Part shown: in pieces, positions 1 through 7,509 of the stretch | How positions within the stretch are numbered: the first letter of the stretch is position 1 | Layout: the number at the start of each line of letters is the position of its first letter | Assembly: GCA_004356105.1 (NCBI GenBank) | Contig: SMYC01000220.1 | Coordinates: 1-50,198 of the forward strand | Length of the DNA stretch: 50,198 nt | Reading direction: 5' to 3' | Source of the DNA: Acidobacteriota bacterium | GTDB lineage: Bacteria > Acidobacteriota > Vicinamibacteria > Marinacidobacterales > SMYC01 | Position numbers and translations under genes: made by a program | The notes under the pieces: model-generated | The model's input: only the letters and a program-made list of their open reading frames with translations | Databases searched by the model: none | Told to the model about the DNA's origin: nothing

Positions 1-259
1 CCGTGTAGTTTGCCGTGGGTAAATCCGGCACGAGATAGCGACCCTGGTCGTCGGTTACAACGATTCGCACGAACATGGTGCCGAGGTCGTTGGTCTCCGC
101 AATGACCCAGACGCCGGCCTCGGGCCCGTTCGTGCTGGTAACCACACCCCCGATATCGTCATCGTCGATGGCAACCGAGGAAGGTGATTCAGTTTGGCAC
201 CCGGTCAACAACATGAGAGCCGCGGGCAGTCCGCATAGTAGCCAGTTCGTCTTCAACAT
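1..259 (-). CDS. Partial lipoprotein with carboxypeptidase-regulatory-like domain (3' end outside window)
   Basis: Reading the minus strand from an ATG at 259 gives an open frame that runs off the window edge, 86 codons seen. It starts with a typical lipoprotein signal: MLKTNWLLCG, a hydrophobic stretch, then the lipobox LLTGC, so the mature protein should be anchored by Cys 20. The following IGGVVTSTNGPEAGVWVIAE and TDDQGRYLVPDLP segments are characteristic of carboxypeptidase-regulatory-like (transthyretin-like) beta-sandwich domains at the start of large secreted proteins. A GGAG lies about 7 nt upstream of the ATG. It diverges from the kinase gene at 307, with fewer than 50 bp between the starts. 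The function of the missing remainder is not visible. Confidence 0.8.
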   Translation of the reverse strand, partial: MLKTNWLLCGLPAALMLLTGCQTESPSSVAIDDDDIGGVVTSTNGPEAGVWVIAETNDLGTMFVRIVVTDDQGRYLVPDLPTANYT

Positions 260-306
260 GGTTCGTCTCCATTCACTTCCCATTTCGAGGGCTCGAGTCT
301 TATAGA

Positions 307-2944
307 ATGTCCTCCGAATCGATGTCGTTAGAATCAGGGACAAAGCTAGCAAGCTACGAAATCCTCGGCCTCCTTGGTGCGGGCGGCATGGGAGAAGTGT
401 ACCGGGCGAAGGATACCAAGCTCGGACGTGACGTCGCCATCAAAGTGTTGCCCGAAGCGTTCGCCCAAGACGAAGAGCGGTTAGCAAGGTTCGAGCGAGA
501 GGCACGCATCTTGGCGGCACTCAATCATCCAGGGATCGCGACGCTCTATGGGCTCGAGGAGTCAGCAGGTACGAGCTACCTGGTAATGGAGCTCGTCGAA
601 GGCGAGACGTTGCGCGAGCGCTTCGACCGAGGGCCGATTCCCTGGGACGAGGCGATGGCGCTCTTCCAGCAGATCGCGGAAGCGCTCGATGCCGCCCACG
701 AGAAGAACATCGTCCACCGCGATCTCAAACCCGCCAACGCCAAGATCACCCCAGAAGAGCAAATCAAGGTCTTGGACTTTGGCCTCGCCAAAGATTACGA
801 GCCCGGAGGGAAGGACATCGGTCTTTCGGACTCCCCCACCCTCGCAAAGGACGACACACGCGACGGCACGATTCTAGGAACGCCTGCCTATATGAGCCCG
901 GAGCAGGCTCGCGGCAAAGGCGTGGACAAACGCACGGACATCTGGGCTTTCGGTTGCTGCTTGTTCGAAGCGCTCTCTGGGACGTCGCCTTTCGCGAGAG
1001 ACACCCTCTCGGACACACTGAGCGCGGTCCTTCGGGACGAGCCCGAGTGGGACGCTTTGCCGAAAACGCTGCCGGCGCACATCGAGCCTTTGCTTCGACA
1101 CTGCTTGGTGAAGGATCCCAAGCACCGGTTGCGCGATATCGGAGACGCGCTCACGGCTATGAAGGGCTCGTTTCCGGCCGGGCGCGCTGAGCCGCCGCGG
1201 AAACCGACATGGGCGCCCGTCGCATTGGGCCTAGGATTATTGGCCATGGCCTACGCGCTGTATAACAGCTTCGTCCCTTCGACCAGCACCCCCGCACACG
1301 TACGTCGCTTGGTCATCACGCTCCCACCGGAGCAAACATTAGCAAGCGGATCCTCCGACGTCATCGTGTTCTCTCCCGATGGGAGTCGGCTCGTATACGT
1401 GGCGAAAGTGAACGGCAAGTCGAGGCTCTACCTTCGGGAGCTCGACGCTTTCGAAGCACAACCCATCGCCAATACGGAAGGCGCCGCCGCCCCCTTCTTC
1501 TCCCCGGACGGAGAAATGATCGGTTTTTTTGTGGACGACGAGATCCGCCGCGCCAAGTTGTCCGGCGACGTGGCCACGCTCATTAACAGCCTCACCCGTC
1601 TTACAAATGTCGAGCCCCAAGCCGTTTGGGGCTCGAATGGTGAAATCATCTTCGCGACGACTCGATTCGATGGGCTCTATCGCGTCGACGCGGCCGGAGG
1701 CGAGCCGGAGATCTTGTCCACAATAAGAATCGAGCAGGGCGAGCGAAGCCACCGACGCCCCTTCCTGTTGCCGAATGGAAAACTGCTCTTCTCTGTCGAA
1801 ACGTCGGATGGATTTCGGACGGCAGTTTTATCCCGCGCGACGGGTGAGCACCGACTCGTAGCTGGCGTGGGCGCCACGGGGCCGGACACTCGATATGTCG
1901 GGTCCGGTCATCTTGTTTACGGCCAATCGGGAGCTCTATTCGCCGTTCCGTTCGACATCGATGAGCTCGAAGGCAGCGGGAGTCCCGTTCCCGTGACGCC
2001 GGACGTGCGCAACTCGCTCATTTCTGACTTCGCGCACTTCGCGTCGGGCGGCGCTAACCTGGCCTACCTCACGGGAGCGGAGGAGGCCCGCGTCGTGAGA
2101 GTCGACCGCGATGGCCATTCCACTCCAATATTCGCCCAGACCGGTGACTATCGTTACCCGAATCTCTCACCGAATGGTCAGCGTCTGGCGCTCACCATCC
2201 GGGGAAATTTCGGCCTGGACGTTTGGGTTTATGAGCTCGGACGTGGCACGCGTTCCCGACTCACAACCGACGGACGAAGTCTTTTTCCCACATGGTACCC
2301 GGATGGCGAGCGCGTCACGTTCTCTACGGGCGAGGGCCTCTTCATCACGGGAGCCGATGGGAGCGGCGAGATCGAGCGACTCGATGTCCAGGGTCGTGCG
2401 TTAGGACCGCGATGGTCTCCAGATGGCCAAACTCTGGCTTTTTTCACAGACCCGCGCAGCAGAACAGGAGTCAATATCAAACTGTTCCGAGACGAGTCCC
2501 TAGCGCCGTTCGCGGCGGGTGAGTTCCACGAGTCCTCTCCGCAGTTCTCCCCTAACGGTCGTTGGCTGGCCTATATTTCCGACGAGTCGGGCAGGCACGA
2601 AGTCTACGCCCAGGCTTACCCCGGTCCCGGCGAAAAGTATACGCTTTCGAACGAGGGCGGGAGGGAGCCCGTCTGGTCCCGCGATGGTCGGGAGATTTTC
2701 TATCGAGACGGCGATCGTTTTATGGTCGTCCCGCTCCAGCTCGAGCCCACTTTTAGCCCGGGAACGCCGCGGATGCTTTTTGAAGCGCCCTATGTGTCCA
2801 ATCCGGGTGGTCATCCTAAATTACGACGTCTCGCTGGATGGCACAGGGTTCATCATGATCGAAACGAACGCGACGGAACGTAACGAGATCCATGTGGTGC
2901 TGAACTGGACTGAAGAACTGAAACGATTGGTTCCTACTCAATGA
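307..2944 (+). CDS. Membrane Ser/Thr protein kinase with C-terminal TolB/WD40-like propeller, frameshifted near the 3' end
   Basis: Hanks-type kinase with all key residues, numbered from the ATG at 307: glycine loop GAGGMGEVY (25-32), catalytic Lys46 in VAIK, HRD at 137-139, DFG at 157, APE-equivalent MSPEQ. A single membrane segment (about 303-320) leads to an extracytoplasmic TolB-like propeller with repeated SPDG motifs. An in-frame ATG at 322 (MSLESGTKL) matches the N-terminus of the paralog at 41620 and is probably the true start. The frame from 307 closes at 2883 with a non-family tail. In another frame the expected family ending NYDVSLDG...LNWTEELKRLVPTQ continues to 2944, so one base has been gained near 2816-2820 (AAA run). 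The domain core is intact, so the protein may still function. Substrates and input signal are unknown. Confidence 0.9.
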
Positions 2945-3020
2945 CTCACGGCGATTTTCTGCGCGTAGAGGGCCAGCTCGCCGTTCTCGCTGGCGGGGCC
3001 GGAAGGGCCGGACGGGAGTG

Positions 3021-3048
3021 TTGTCGGGGCTCCAATATCTGCTAACAT
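3021..3048 (+). promoter_or_regulatory. Putative sigma-70-type promoter of the cupin gene
   Basis: A -35-like TTGTCG at 3021-3026 is followed by a 16-bp spacer and TAACAT at 3043-3048. The -10 matches that of the repeated promoter module at 41602 and 49054. Transcription would start near 3055, leaving a leader of about 55 nt before the GTG at 3110. Confidence 0.45.
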
Positions 3049-3109
3049 CCGGCCAGCGAGTTTTCGAATGCAAACAGCAGCGCGCGATCAGAGTGCGCAG
3101 GAGAAAACC

Positions 3110-3880
3110 GTGCAACGTAGCCTGATCATGAACACTGTTTCGATCCTCCTCACTGCCGCCTGTGCCGCCGGCGAGCAAGCTGCGACGACGCCGGAGGAGG
3201 CGCCAACTTCCGCCGCCGACAAGCAGTTTCTGTTGACCTACCCGAATCTGGCGAATCCTGGCGGTGAGGTGCTGTTCGAGAACGAGCGAGTGGTCGTGCA
3301 ACGGTTCCTCGTGGGCCCAGGCGAATGGGAAGGCATCCACTCTCATCCGGGCAACCAGCTCTACGTGCACGTCAAGGGCGGACAATGGTCCGGCATTATC
3401 GGCGGGGGCGAGCCTACCCTTTCCGGTTCCGCCGCCGAGGACGGTTCCGTGGGCTGGATGGACCCGATTCCGCTCAGCGAGGGGCACGAATCCGGCAATA
3501 CCGGCGATACCCCGATCGATTTGATCTGGGTGACGCTGAAGGAAGACGCACCGGCGGCCCCCGATGTCGATCACCCAGGGCAGATCTACCCGGACATCCC
3601 GCTCGAGTTATTGCTCGAGAACGACCGCATGATCGTGCAGCGTGTCCAGGTCGAGCCGGGGGAGTGGGAGGGGATCCACTCGCACCCCGGCAACCAGATC
3701 TACATCCACATCAAGGGAGGCGTCTGGTCGGAACGCCGCGGCGGCGAGCAACTCGATCCGTCACCGTTCTCGGAGACCGGCTCGGTGGGGTGGATGGACG
3801 CTGTCGACATGAGCGTAGGCCACGAGTCGGGCAACACCGGCGACACCACCATCGATCTCATCTGGGTGACGCTCAAGTAA
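3110..3880 (+). CDS. Secreted protein with two tandem cupin-like domains
   Basis: The protein is an internal duplication. Each half carries the block GEWEGIHSHPGNQ followed by an aromatic/His strand and KGG, then GSVGWMD and HESGNTGDT..IDLIWVTLK. This is a small cupin barrel with an HxH metal-binding signature; the usual following Glu is Gln/Asn here. I prefer the GTG at 3110 because AGGAG sits 6 nt upstream (3099-3103); an in-frame ATG at 3068 has no visible ribosome site. The N-terminus (QRSLIMNTVSILLTAACAAGEQ region) is hydrophobic and ends in a lipobox-like Ala-Ala-Cys, so export as a lipoprotein is likely though not consensus. The substrate is unknown; no enzyme partner is adjacent. Confidence 0.75.
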   Translation: MQRSLIMNTVSILLTAACAAGEQAATTPEEAPTSAADKQFLLTYPNLANPGGEVLFENERVVVQRFLVGPGEWEGIHSHPGNQLYVHVKGGQWSGIIGGGEPTLSGSAAEDGSVGWMDPIPLSEGHESGNTGDTPIDLIWVTLKEDAPAAPDVDHPGQIYPDIPLELLLENDRMIVQRVQVEPGEWEGIHSHPGNQIYIHIKGGVWSERRGGEQLDPSPFSETGSVGWMDAVDMSVGHESGNTGDTTIDLIWVTLK

Positions 3881-4045
3881 CAGCGGCGATAAAACCGGTC
3901 TGTGGCCCCGTTCCGCCGCACCGACGCTTCAGCAAGACACGCAGTTGTCGCTATGGTTCGGGCCTACGAGATGGGTGGGTTAAGCCTTCTCCTCCGACTA
4001 GACCGCTATCAGCAACGTGACAGAATTATGATAGCGAGGAGCGCA

Positions 4046-4315
4046 ATGCCAATTATTAAGCCTATTTCGGACTTGAGGAACAAGGCGAACGAGATCTCGA
4101 AGTTAGTGCACACGTCGCAGGAGCCGATCTTCATCACCAAGAACGGCGAGGGCAATATGGTCGTGATGTCGATGGCTCACTACGCCCAGATGCTAATGAA
4201 GATCGAGTTATTGACGAAGCTCGGAGCTGCGCGGTCGCAGCTCGCGTCGGGACAAAAAGGCCGTACGCTTCGTCAGGTGATGAGCCGGGTTCGGAAGAAA
4301 CTGCGCGCCAGATAA
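4046..4315 (+). CDS. Phd/YefM-family antitoxin
   Basis: 89-residue protein starting MPIIKPISDLRNKANEI, with the FITKNGEGNMVVMSMAHY strand typical of the Phd/YefM fold that binds operator DNA and neutralises a RelE/ParE toxin through its C-terminal tail. The ATG at 4046 is preceded by GAGGAG (4036-4041); the frame is open further upstream but without family-like sequence. The toxin-like frame begins almost immediately after its stop codon, the usual antitoxin-first order. Expected to repress its own operon together with the toxin (family knowledge). Confidence 0.85.
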   Translation: MPIIKPISDLRNKANEISKLVHTSQEPIFITKNGEGNMVVMSMAHYAQMLMKIELLTKLGAARSQLASGQKGRTLRQVMSRVRKKLRAR

Positions 4316-4316
4316 A

Positions 4317-4616
4317 GTCAAGTTCGTCGTTCGACTCCTGCCCATTGCCGAAGACGACCTCGACGAGATCGTCGCTTATGTCGCGCTGGATAATCTCACC
4401 GCGGCCTTGAAATTGGCGGACCGTTTCGAATCGAACTTCGCTAGCCTCGCGCGCTTCCCCGAACTAGGCCGTCTTCGGCGTGATGAGGATGTTCGTGAGG
4501 CTGGGTACCGATACCTCATTATTGGCAATTACCTAATCTTCTACACGGCTGAGAAGCGGACGGTTCTCGTCCACAGGATATTGCACGGTGCACGTGACTA
4601 CAGAGAGCTTCTTTAG
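4317..4616 (+). CDS. ParE/RelE-like toxin with no canonical start codon
   Basis: The frame from 4317 encodes KFVVRLLPIAEDDLDEIVAY, then ARFPELGRLRRDEDVREAGYRYLIIGNYLIFYTAEKR...HRILHGARDY, a clear RelE/ParE superfamily toxin (two N-terminal helices, then the sheet with conserved Arg/Tyr residues). No ATG, GTG or TTG opens this frame between the in-frame stop at 4281 and the helix region. The codon where a start is expected (4317) is GTC; only CTG at 4338 or TTG at 4407 remain, and the latter removes the first helix. Either the start was lost by one substitution (GTG to GTC, silencing the toxin) or an unusual start is used. Toxins of this family cleave ribosome-bound mRNA or inhibit gyrase; which applies cannot be told. 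Confidence 0.7.
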   Translation, partial: VKFVVRLLPIAEDDLDEIVAYVALDNLTAALKLADRFESNFASLARFPELGRLRRDEDVREAGYRYLIIGNYLIFYTAEKRTVLVHRILHGARDYRELL

Positions 4617-4654
4617 AGAAGGAGCTTCTCGCGTCAATCGCCAATGATTAATGA

Positions 4655-6475
4655 CTAGACCGTCATCCGCCGGTGGTAGGTCCACCACTCGATGAGGAGG
4701 AGCACGAGGGCGACGAGGATCAAGACGAGCCAGGGCTCCCCGCCGCCAACCGAGCCAGTGAGGTAGTCGACGAGAGCGCCGTCGGCGTTCTCGCCCGCGA
4801 AGGCCGACGCGTTTATGGCCGAGACTTTCGGGCTCAAGAGGTTCGCCGAGACCACGAGCTCGCTATCCGCCGTGCGCACCGAGTACAGCCCCGGCGCTTC
4901 GGGATTGAATACGGTCATGTCTCCTATCGAGCGCGTCGGAACTTGGTTGCCGCGCCCATCGGTCACCGACGCCACGCGCGCGGGCACGGTGAAACGCCCG
5001 AGCCCCGCGGGCACGACATCGGTGCTCGTCAGCCAAGTCACGGCGTTGGCGAGAAAAATGGGAAAAGCTGCTTGGAGCGGGAAGCTCGAATCGGCGATAT
5101 CGAAAGTGAGCTCGGCCCAACGCAAGGGATTCTCGCCAACGATGAGTATCGGCTCCGCGGAGGTTCCCACGACGACTTCGTGCTCTCCCGGGTCAACATG
5201 GGCGGCACGTTCCACGACGACGTCGGTCAAAGACACGTGGCTCAAAATGGGATGATCGCTCGTGACACCCGCCAGCGAGAAATCGCTCAGGTCTACGCCA
5301 GCGGAAGCGGGTAGCCAGCCGCGTGCGGTCGGGCGAAACAAGAGGACCGGGGCCACTGGGCGCTCCTCGGGCGCGAAGCGATCGAAAACATAAAGCCCGG
5401 GTAGGTCGCCGTCACCGTCAGGAACGGAATATTCTTCGGGAGCCACGATCTCGAGCGCGACCCGCGGGTCGAGGTCCAAGAGCGTCTCCAAGTAGGCATT
5501 GCCGCGCGTCACGAGCACCGTGTCGACGCGACGCGGCGCGGCGAGATAAGTGTAGGCGACATTATCCAACGCGAAAGCATCATCCGGCGCGTCGATGAGC
5601 ACGCGAATCGGACCCGAGAGAAAGTTGTCCACATCGACAGGCTCACCGAGCACTTGCCCGGGTGCGAGGATAAGGGCGCGCTGCACCGAAGCGCCTCCCG
5701 CTCCGTCGATTTGCATCGCAACGCGTTTCGGCTCCGTGCTGTGATTCGAAAGCTCGAGAAAACCCTCGTAGCGCGTTGGCTCGGCGGGAACCGGCCGGAT
5801 AGCGAAGGCGGTAATGCCCACATTGTCGGACGGTTCGAACACCGAAATGGTCCGGACCGAGTCTGGAATATCTCGAACCAGAACGCCGTCACCGATGAAG
5901 TAAACCTCCGTTTCGTCCCGCTCGTCCTGCTCGTTCCGCTCCGTCGAGAAGGCGTAGCCCTCGGGGAACCGGCCCCGGTCTTCGAGGCACGGCTCGAGCC
6001 CATCGAGAAGCTCGAGCGCGCGGCGGCGACTGACGAAACCTGTCGCCGGCAGCTGCCCACAGGTATCGGTCACCATGAACTCGCTCGAAGGGCTGCCTTC
6101 GTTCAAGAGGTCGTGGGCATGCGCGAGCGCGAGCTCCCACCGCGTGTCACCGGAAGACGTCGTCGCCATCATCGTTGGCGAGTTGTCGAGGATGACCGCG
6201 ATATGTCGGGCGCGCCCCGAGAGCGCTTCAATGACAGGCTTGCCGATCGCGGCCGCGATGGCGAGGCCGATGGCGAGCGCCACGAGGAGCGACACGAGCC
6301 ACCGCCAGAAATCGTACCGCCTCTTACGCTCTTGCATCACACGCACCCAAATGAACGTGGACGGAACCGTCACGCGCTGCGGCGGCGGCTTCAGCCAATA
6401 GAGAAAGAACACGACCCCGAACGTAGCCGCGGCCAAGAGAAACATTTGAAAAAACGTCAGCGCGAGAAAGCTCAT
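4655..6475 (-). CDS. BatA-type membrane protein with VWA domain
   Basis: 606 residues. The N-terminus (about 1-85) has two membrane segments of the BatA family (MSFLALTFFQMFLLAAATFG, and WLVSLLVALAIGLAIAAAIG). A von Willebrand factor A-like domain follows (VILDNSPTMMA, a degenerate MIDAS with D-N-S in place of DxSxS), then a long extracytoplasmic beta-rich region and a final membrane helix (WLVLILVALVLLLIEWW). It lies 7 bp downstream of the DUF58 gene on the same strand, the standard pairing of the MoxR-DUF58-VWA envelope system. Members assemble into membrane-bound chaperone-like complexes driven by a MoxR AAA+ ATPase; that ATPase is not in this window. Confidence 0.85.
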   Translation of the reverse strand: MSFLALTFFQMFLLAAATFGVVFFLYWLKPPPQRVTVPSTFIWVRVMQERKRRYDFWRWLVSLLVALAIGLAIAAAIGKPVIEALSGRARHIAVILDNSPTMMATTSSGDTRWELALAHAHDLLNEGSPSSEFMVTDTCGQLPATGFVSRRRALELLDGLEPCLEDRGRFPEGYAFSTERNEQDERDETEVYFIGDGVLVRDIPDSVRTISVFEPSDNVGITAFAIRPVPAEPTRYEGFLELSNHSTEPKRVAMQIDGAGGASVQRALILAPGQVLGEPVDVDNFLSGPIRVLIDAPDDAFALDNVAYTYLAAPRRVDTVLVTRGNAYLETLLDLDPRVALEIVAPEEYSVPDGDGDLPGLYVFDRFAPEERPVAPVLLFRPTARGWLPASAGVDLSDFSLAGVTSDHPILSHVSLTDVVVERAAHVDPGEHEVVVGTSAEPILIVGENPLRWAELTFDIADSSFPLQAAFPIFLANAVTWLTSTDVVPAGLGRFTVPARVASVTDGRGNQVPTRSIGDMTVFNPEAPGLYSVRTADSELVVSANLLSPKVSAINASAFAGENADGALVDYLTGSVGGGEPWLVLILVALVLLLIEWWTYHRRMTV

Positions 6476-6482
6476 GAGGGCG

Positions 6483-7370
6483 TCAGCGTATGAAACGGTC
6501 CTGTTTGAATATCCGGATGATCAAGTCTTCGAAGGGTATCGGTGTTTGTGTCTGCACGTAGCCCCAGCCGTAGCGGGAGCAATAAGACTCGATGCCGGTC
6601 TTGAGCTTTTCCATCTCCGCTTCGTAGGCTGCGATGAGCGTCGGTGACATTCTGAGCCGCTGCGACGTTCCGTTCTCGGAGTCGATGAGCATCGCTTCGT
6701 CCGGCAATTGCGGCTTGAGCTCCTCGGGCGTGAGGATCTGCACGTTGAATACGTCGTGGCGGAACATGCGGAGAAAGTCGAAGGCGGGCTCGTAGCCGTC
6801 CGGATCCATGAAGTCCGAAGCGATCACGACGAGGCCGCGCCGCCGCTTCGTGCCAAAAAAGGTCTTGAAAGTGCGCTCGAGAGACGTCTCCCCCGTCATC
6901 TGCATTCGATCGAGAAACTTGAAGATACGCCAGATTTGGTTACGACCGCGCTTTGCGGCGATCTGCTCGGAGACGCCGTTCGAAAAACCAACGACGCTGA
7001 CGCGGTCGAGGTTCAAAAGCCCGATATAGCCGAGCGCCGCCGCGACTTTGCGGGCATAGTCGAACTTGGGCGGGTCGCCGAAGGCCATGGATTTGCTGGC
7101 GTCGACGAAGAAGTAGATCGGCAAGTCGGCTTCTTCATCGAAAATCCGCAGAATGAGCTTGTCCAGCCGGAGGTAAGCTTTCCAGTCGACATCTTTGGTG
7201 TCGTCGCCGCTGACGTATGGCCGGTAGTCCGAGAACTCGACGCCGGTGCCCCTCTTTCGGGCGCGGTGCTCACCCCGCAAGTGCCCTGGAATCATGCGGT
7301 TGGCGACGAGCTTGAGGTATTCGAGCTTCCGCAGGAACTCCTCGTCAAAAAGTGTGCTGACTTCACTCAT
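6483..7370 (-). CDS. DUF58 domain protein
   Basis: About 295 residues with the diagnostic block HLRGEHRARKRGTGVEFSDY, R-Y-SGDD-K-DWKAYLR, followed by a VWA-like segment PIYFFVDASKSM and the VVIASDFMDPDGY strand. DUF58 proteins are partners of MoxR ATPases. I chose the ATG at 7370 (MSEVSTLFDEEFLRKLE). An in-frame GTG at 7382 adds four residues. There is no good ribosome-binding site in front of either, and a TATAAT at 7385-7390 would put transcription initiation within about 10 nt of the ATG, so the message may be leaderless. It forms an operon with the BatA-type gene downstream. Confidence 0.88.
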   Translation of the reverse strand: MSEVSTLFDEEFLRKLEYLKLVANRMIPGHLRGEHRARKRGTGVEFSDYRPYVSGDDTKDVDWKAYLRLDKLILRIFDEEADLPIYFFVDASKSMAFGDPPKFDYARKVAAALGYIGLLNLDRVSVVGFSNGVSEQIAAKRGRNQIWRIFKFLDRMQMTGETSLERTFKTFFGTKRRRGLVVIASDFMDPDGYEPAFDFLRMFRHDVFNVQILTPEELKPQLPDEAMLIDSENGTSQRLRMSPTLIAAYEAEMEKLKTGIESYCSRYGWGYVQTQTPIPFEDLIIRIFKQDRFIR

Positions 7371-7384
7371 GCTGTACGGCACGC

Positions 7385-7390
7385 ATTATA
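7385..7390 (-). promoter_or_regulatory. Putative -10 box (TATAAT) for the DUF58-BatA operon
   Basis: Perfect TATAAT on the minus strand, 14 bp before the preferred ATG at 7370. The -35 region is weak (TGTTCC at the 17-bp position). If used, the leader would be only about 8 nt. Confidence 0.45.
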
Positions 7391-7426
7391 GCTACAAATA
7401 TTGTGCTGGAACACCCTATGAGCCGC

Positions 7427-7455
7427 TTGACGCACGCCCGTTTGTTTGGTCTCAT
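7427..7455 (+). promoter_or_regulatory. Putative promoter of the FG-GAP gene
   Basis: TTGACG (7427-7432), a 17-bp spacer and TCTCAT (7450-7455). The -35 is good and the -10 is weak. It is 55 bp upstream of the ATG at 7510. Confidence 0.3.
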
Positions 7456-7509
7456 GGAAAGATCCCAAAAAAAATCTCCCCTCCAACACAGGTCTAGGCG
7501 GTCGAAGCG

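Noticed and set aside
2972-2994. GCCAGC/GCTGGC inverted repeat after the first kinase as terminator
   Set aside because: 11-nt loop and no T-tract.
4616-4630. GAGAAG-GAG-CTTCTC hairpin between toxin and BatA genes as terminator
   Set aside because: Short stem and no T-run on either strand; could be chance.
5654-6493. 279-codon plus-strand frame opposite the BatA gene
   Set aside because: Arg/Glu-rich antisense composition; the opposite strand has a convincing BatA/VWA protein.
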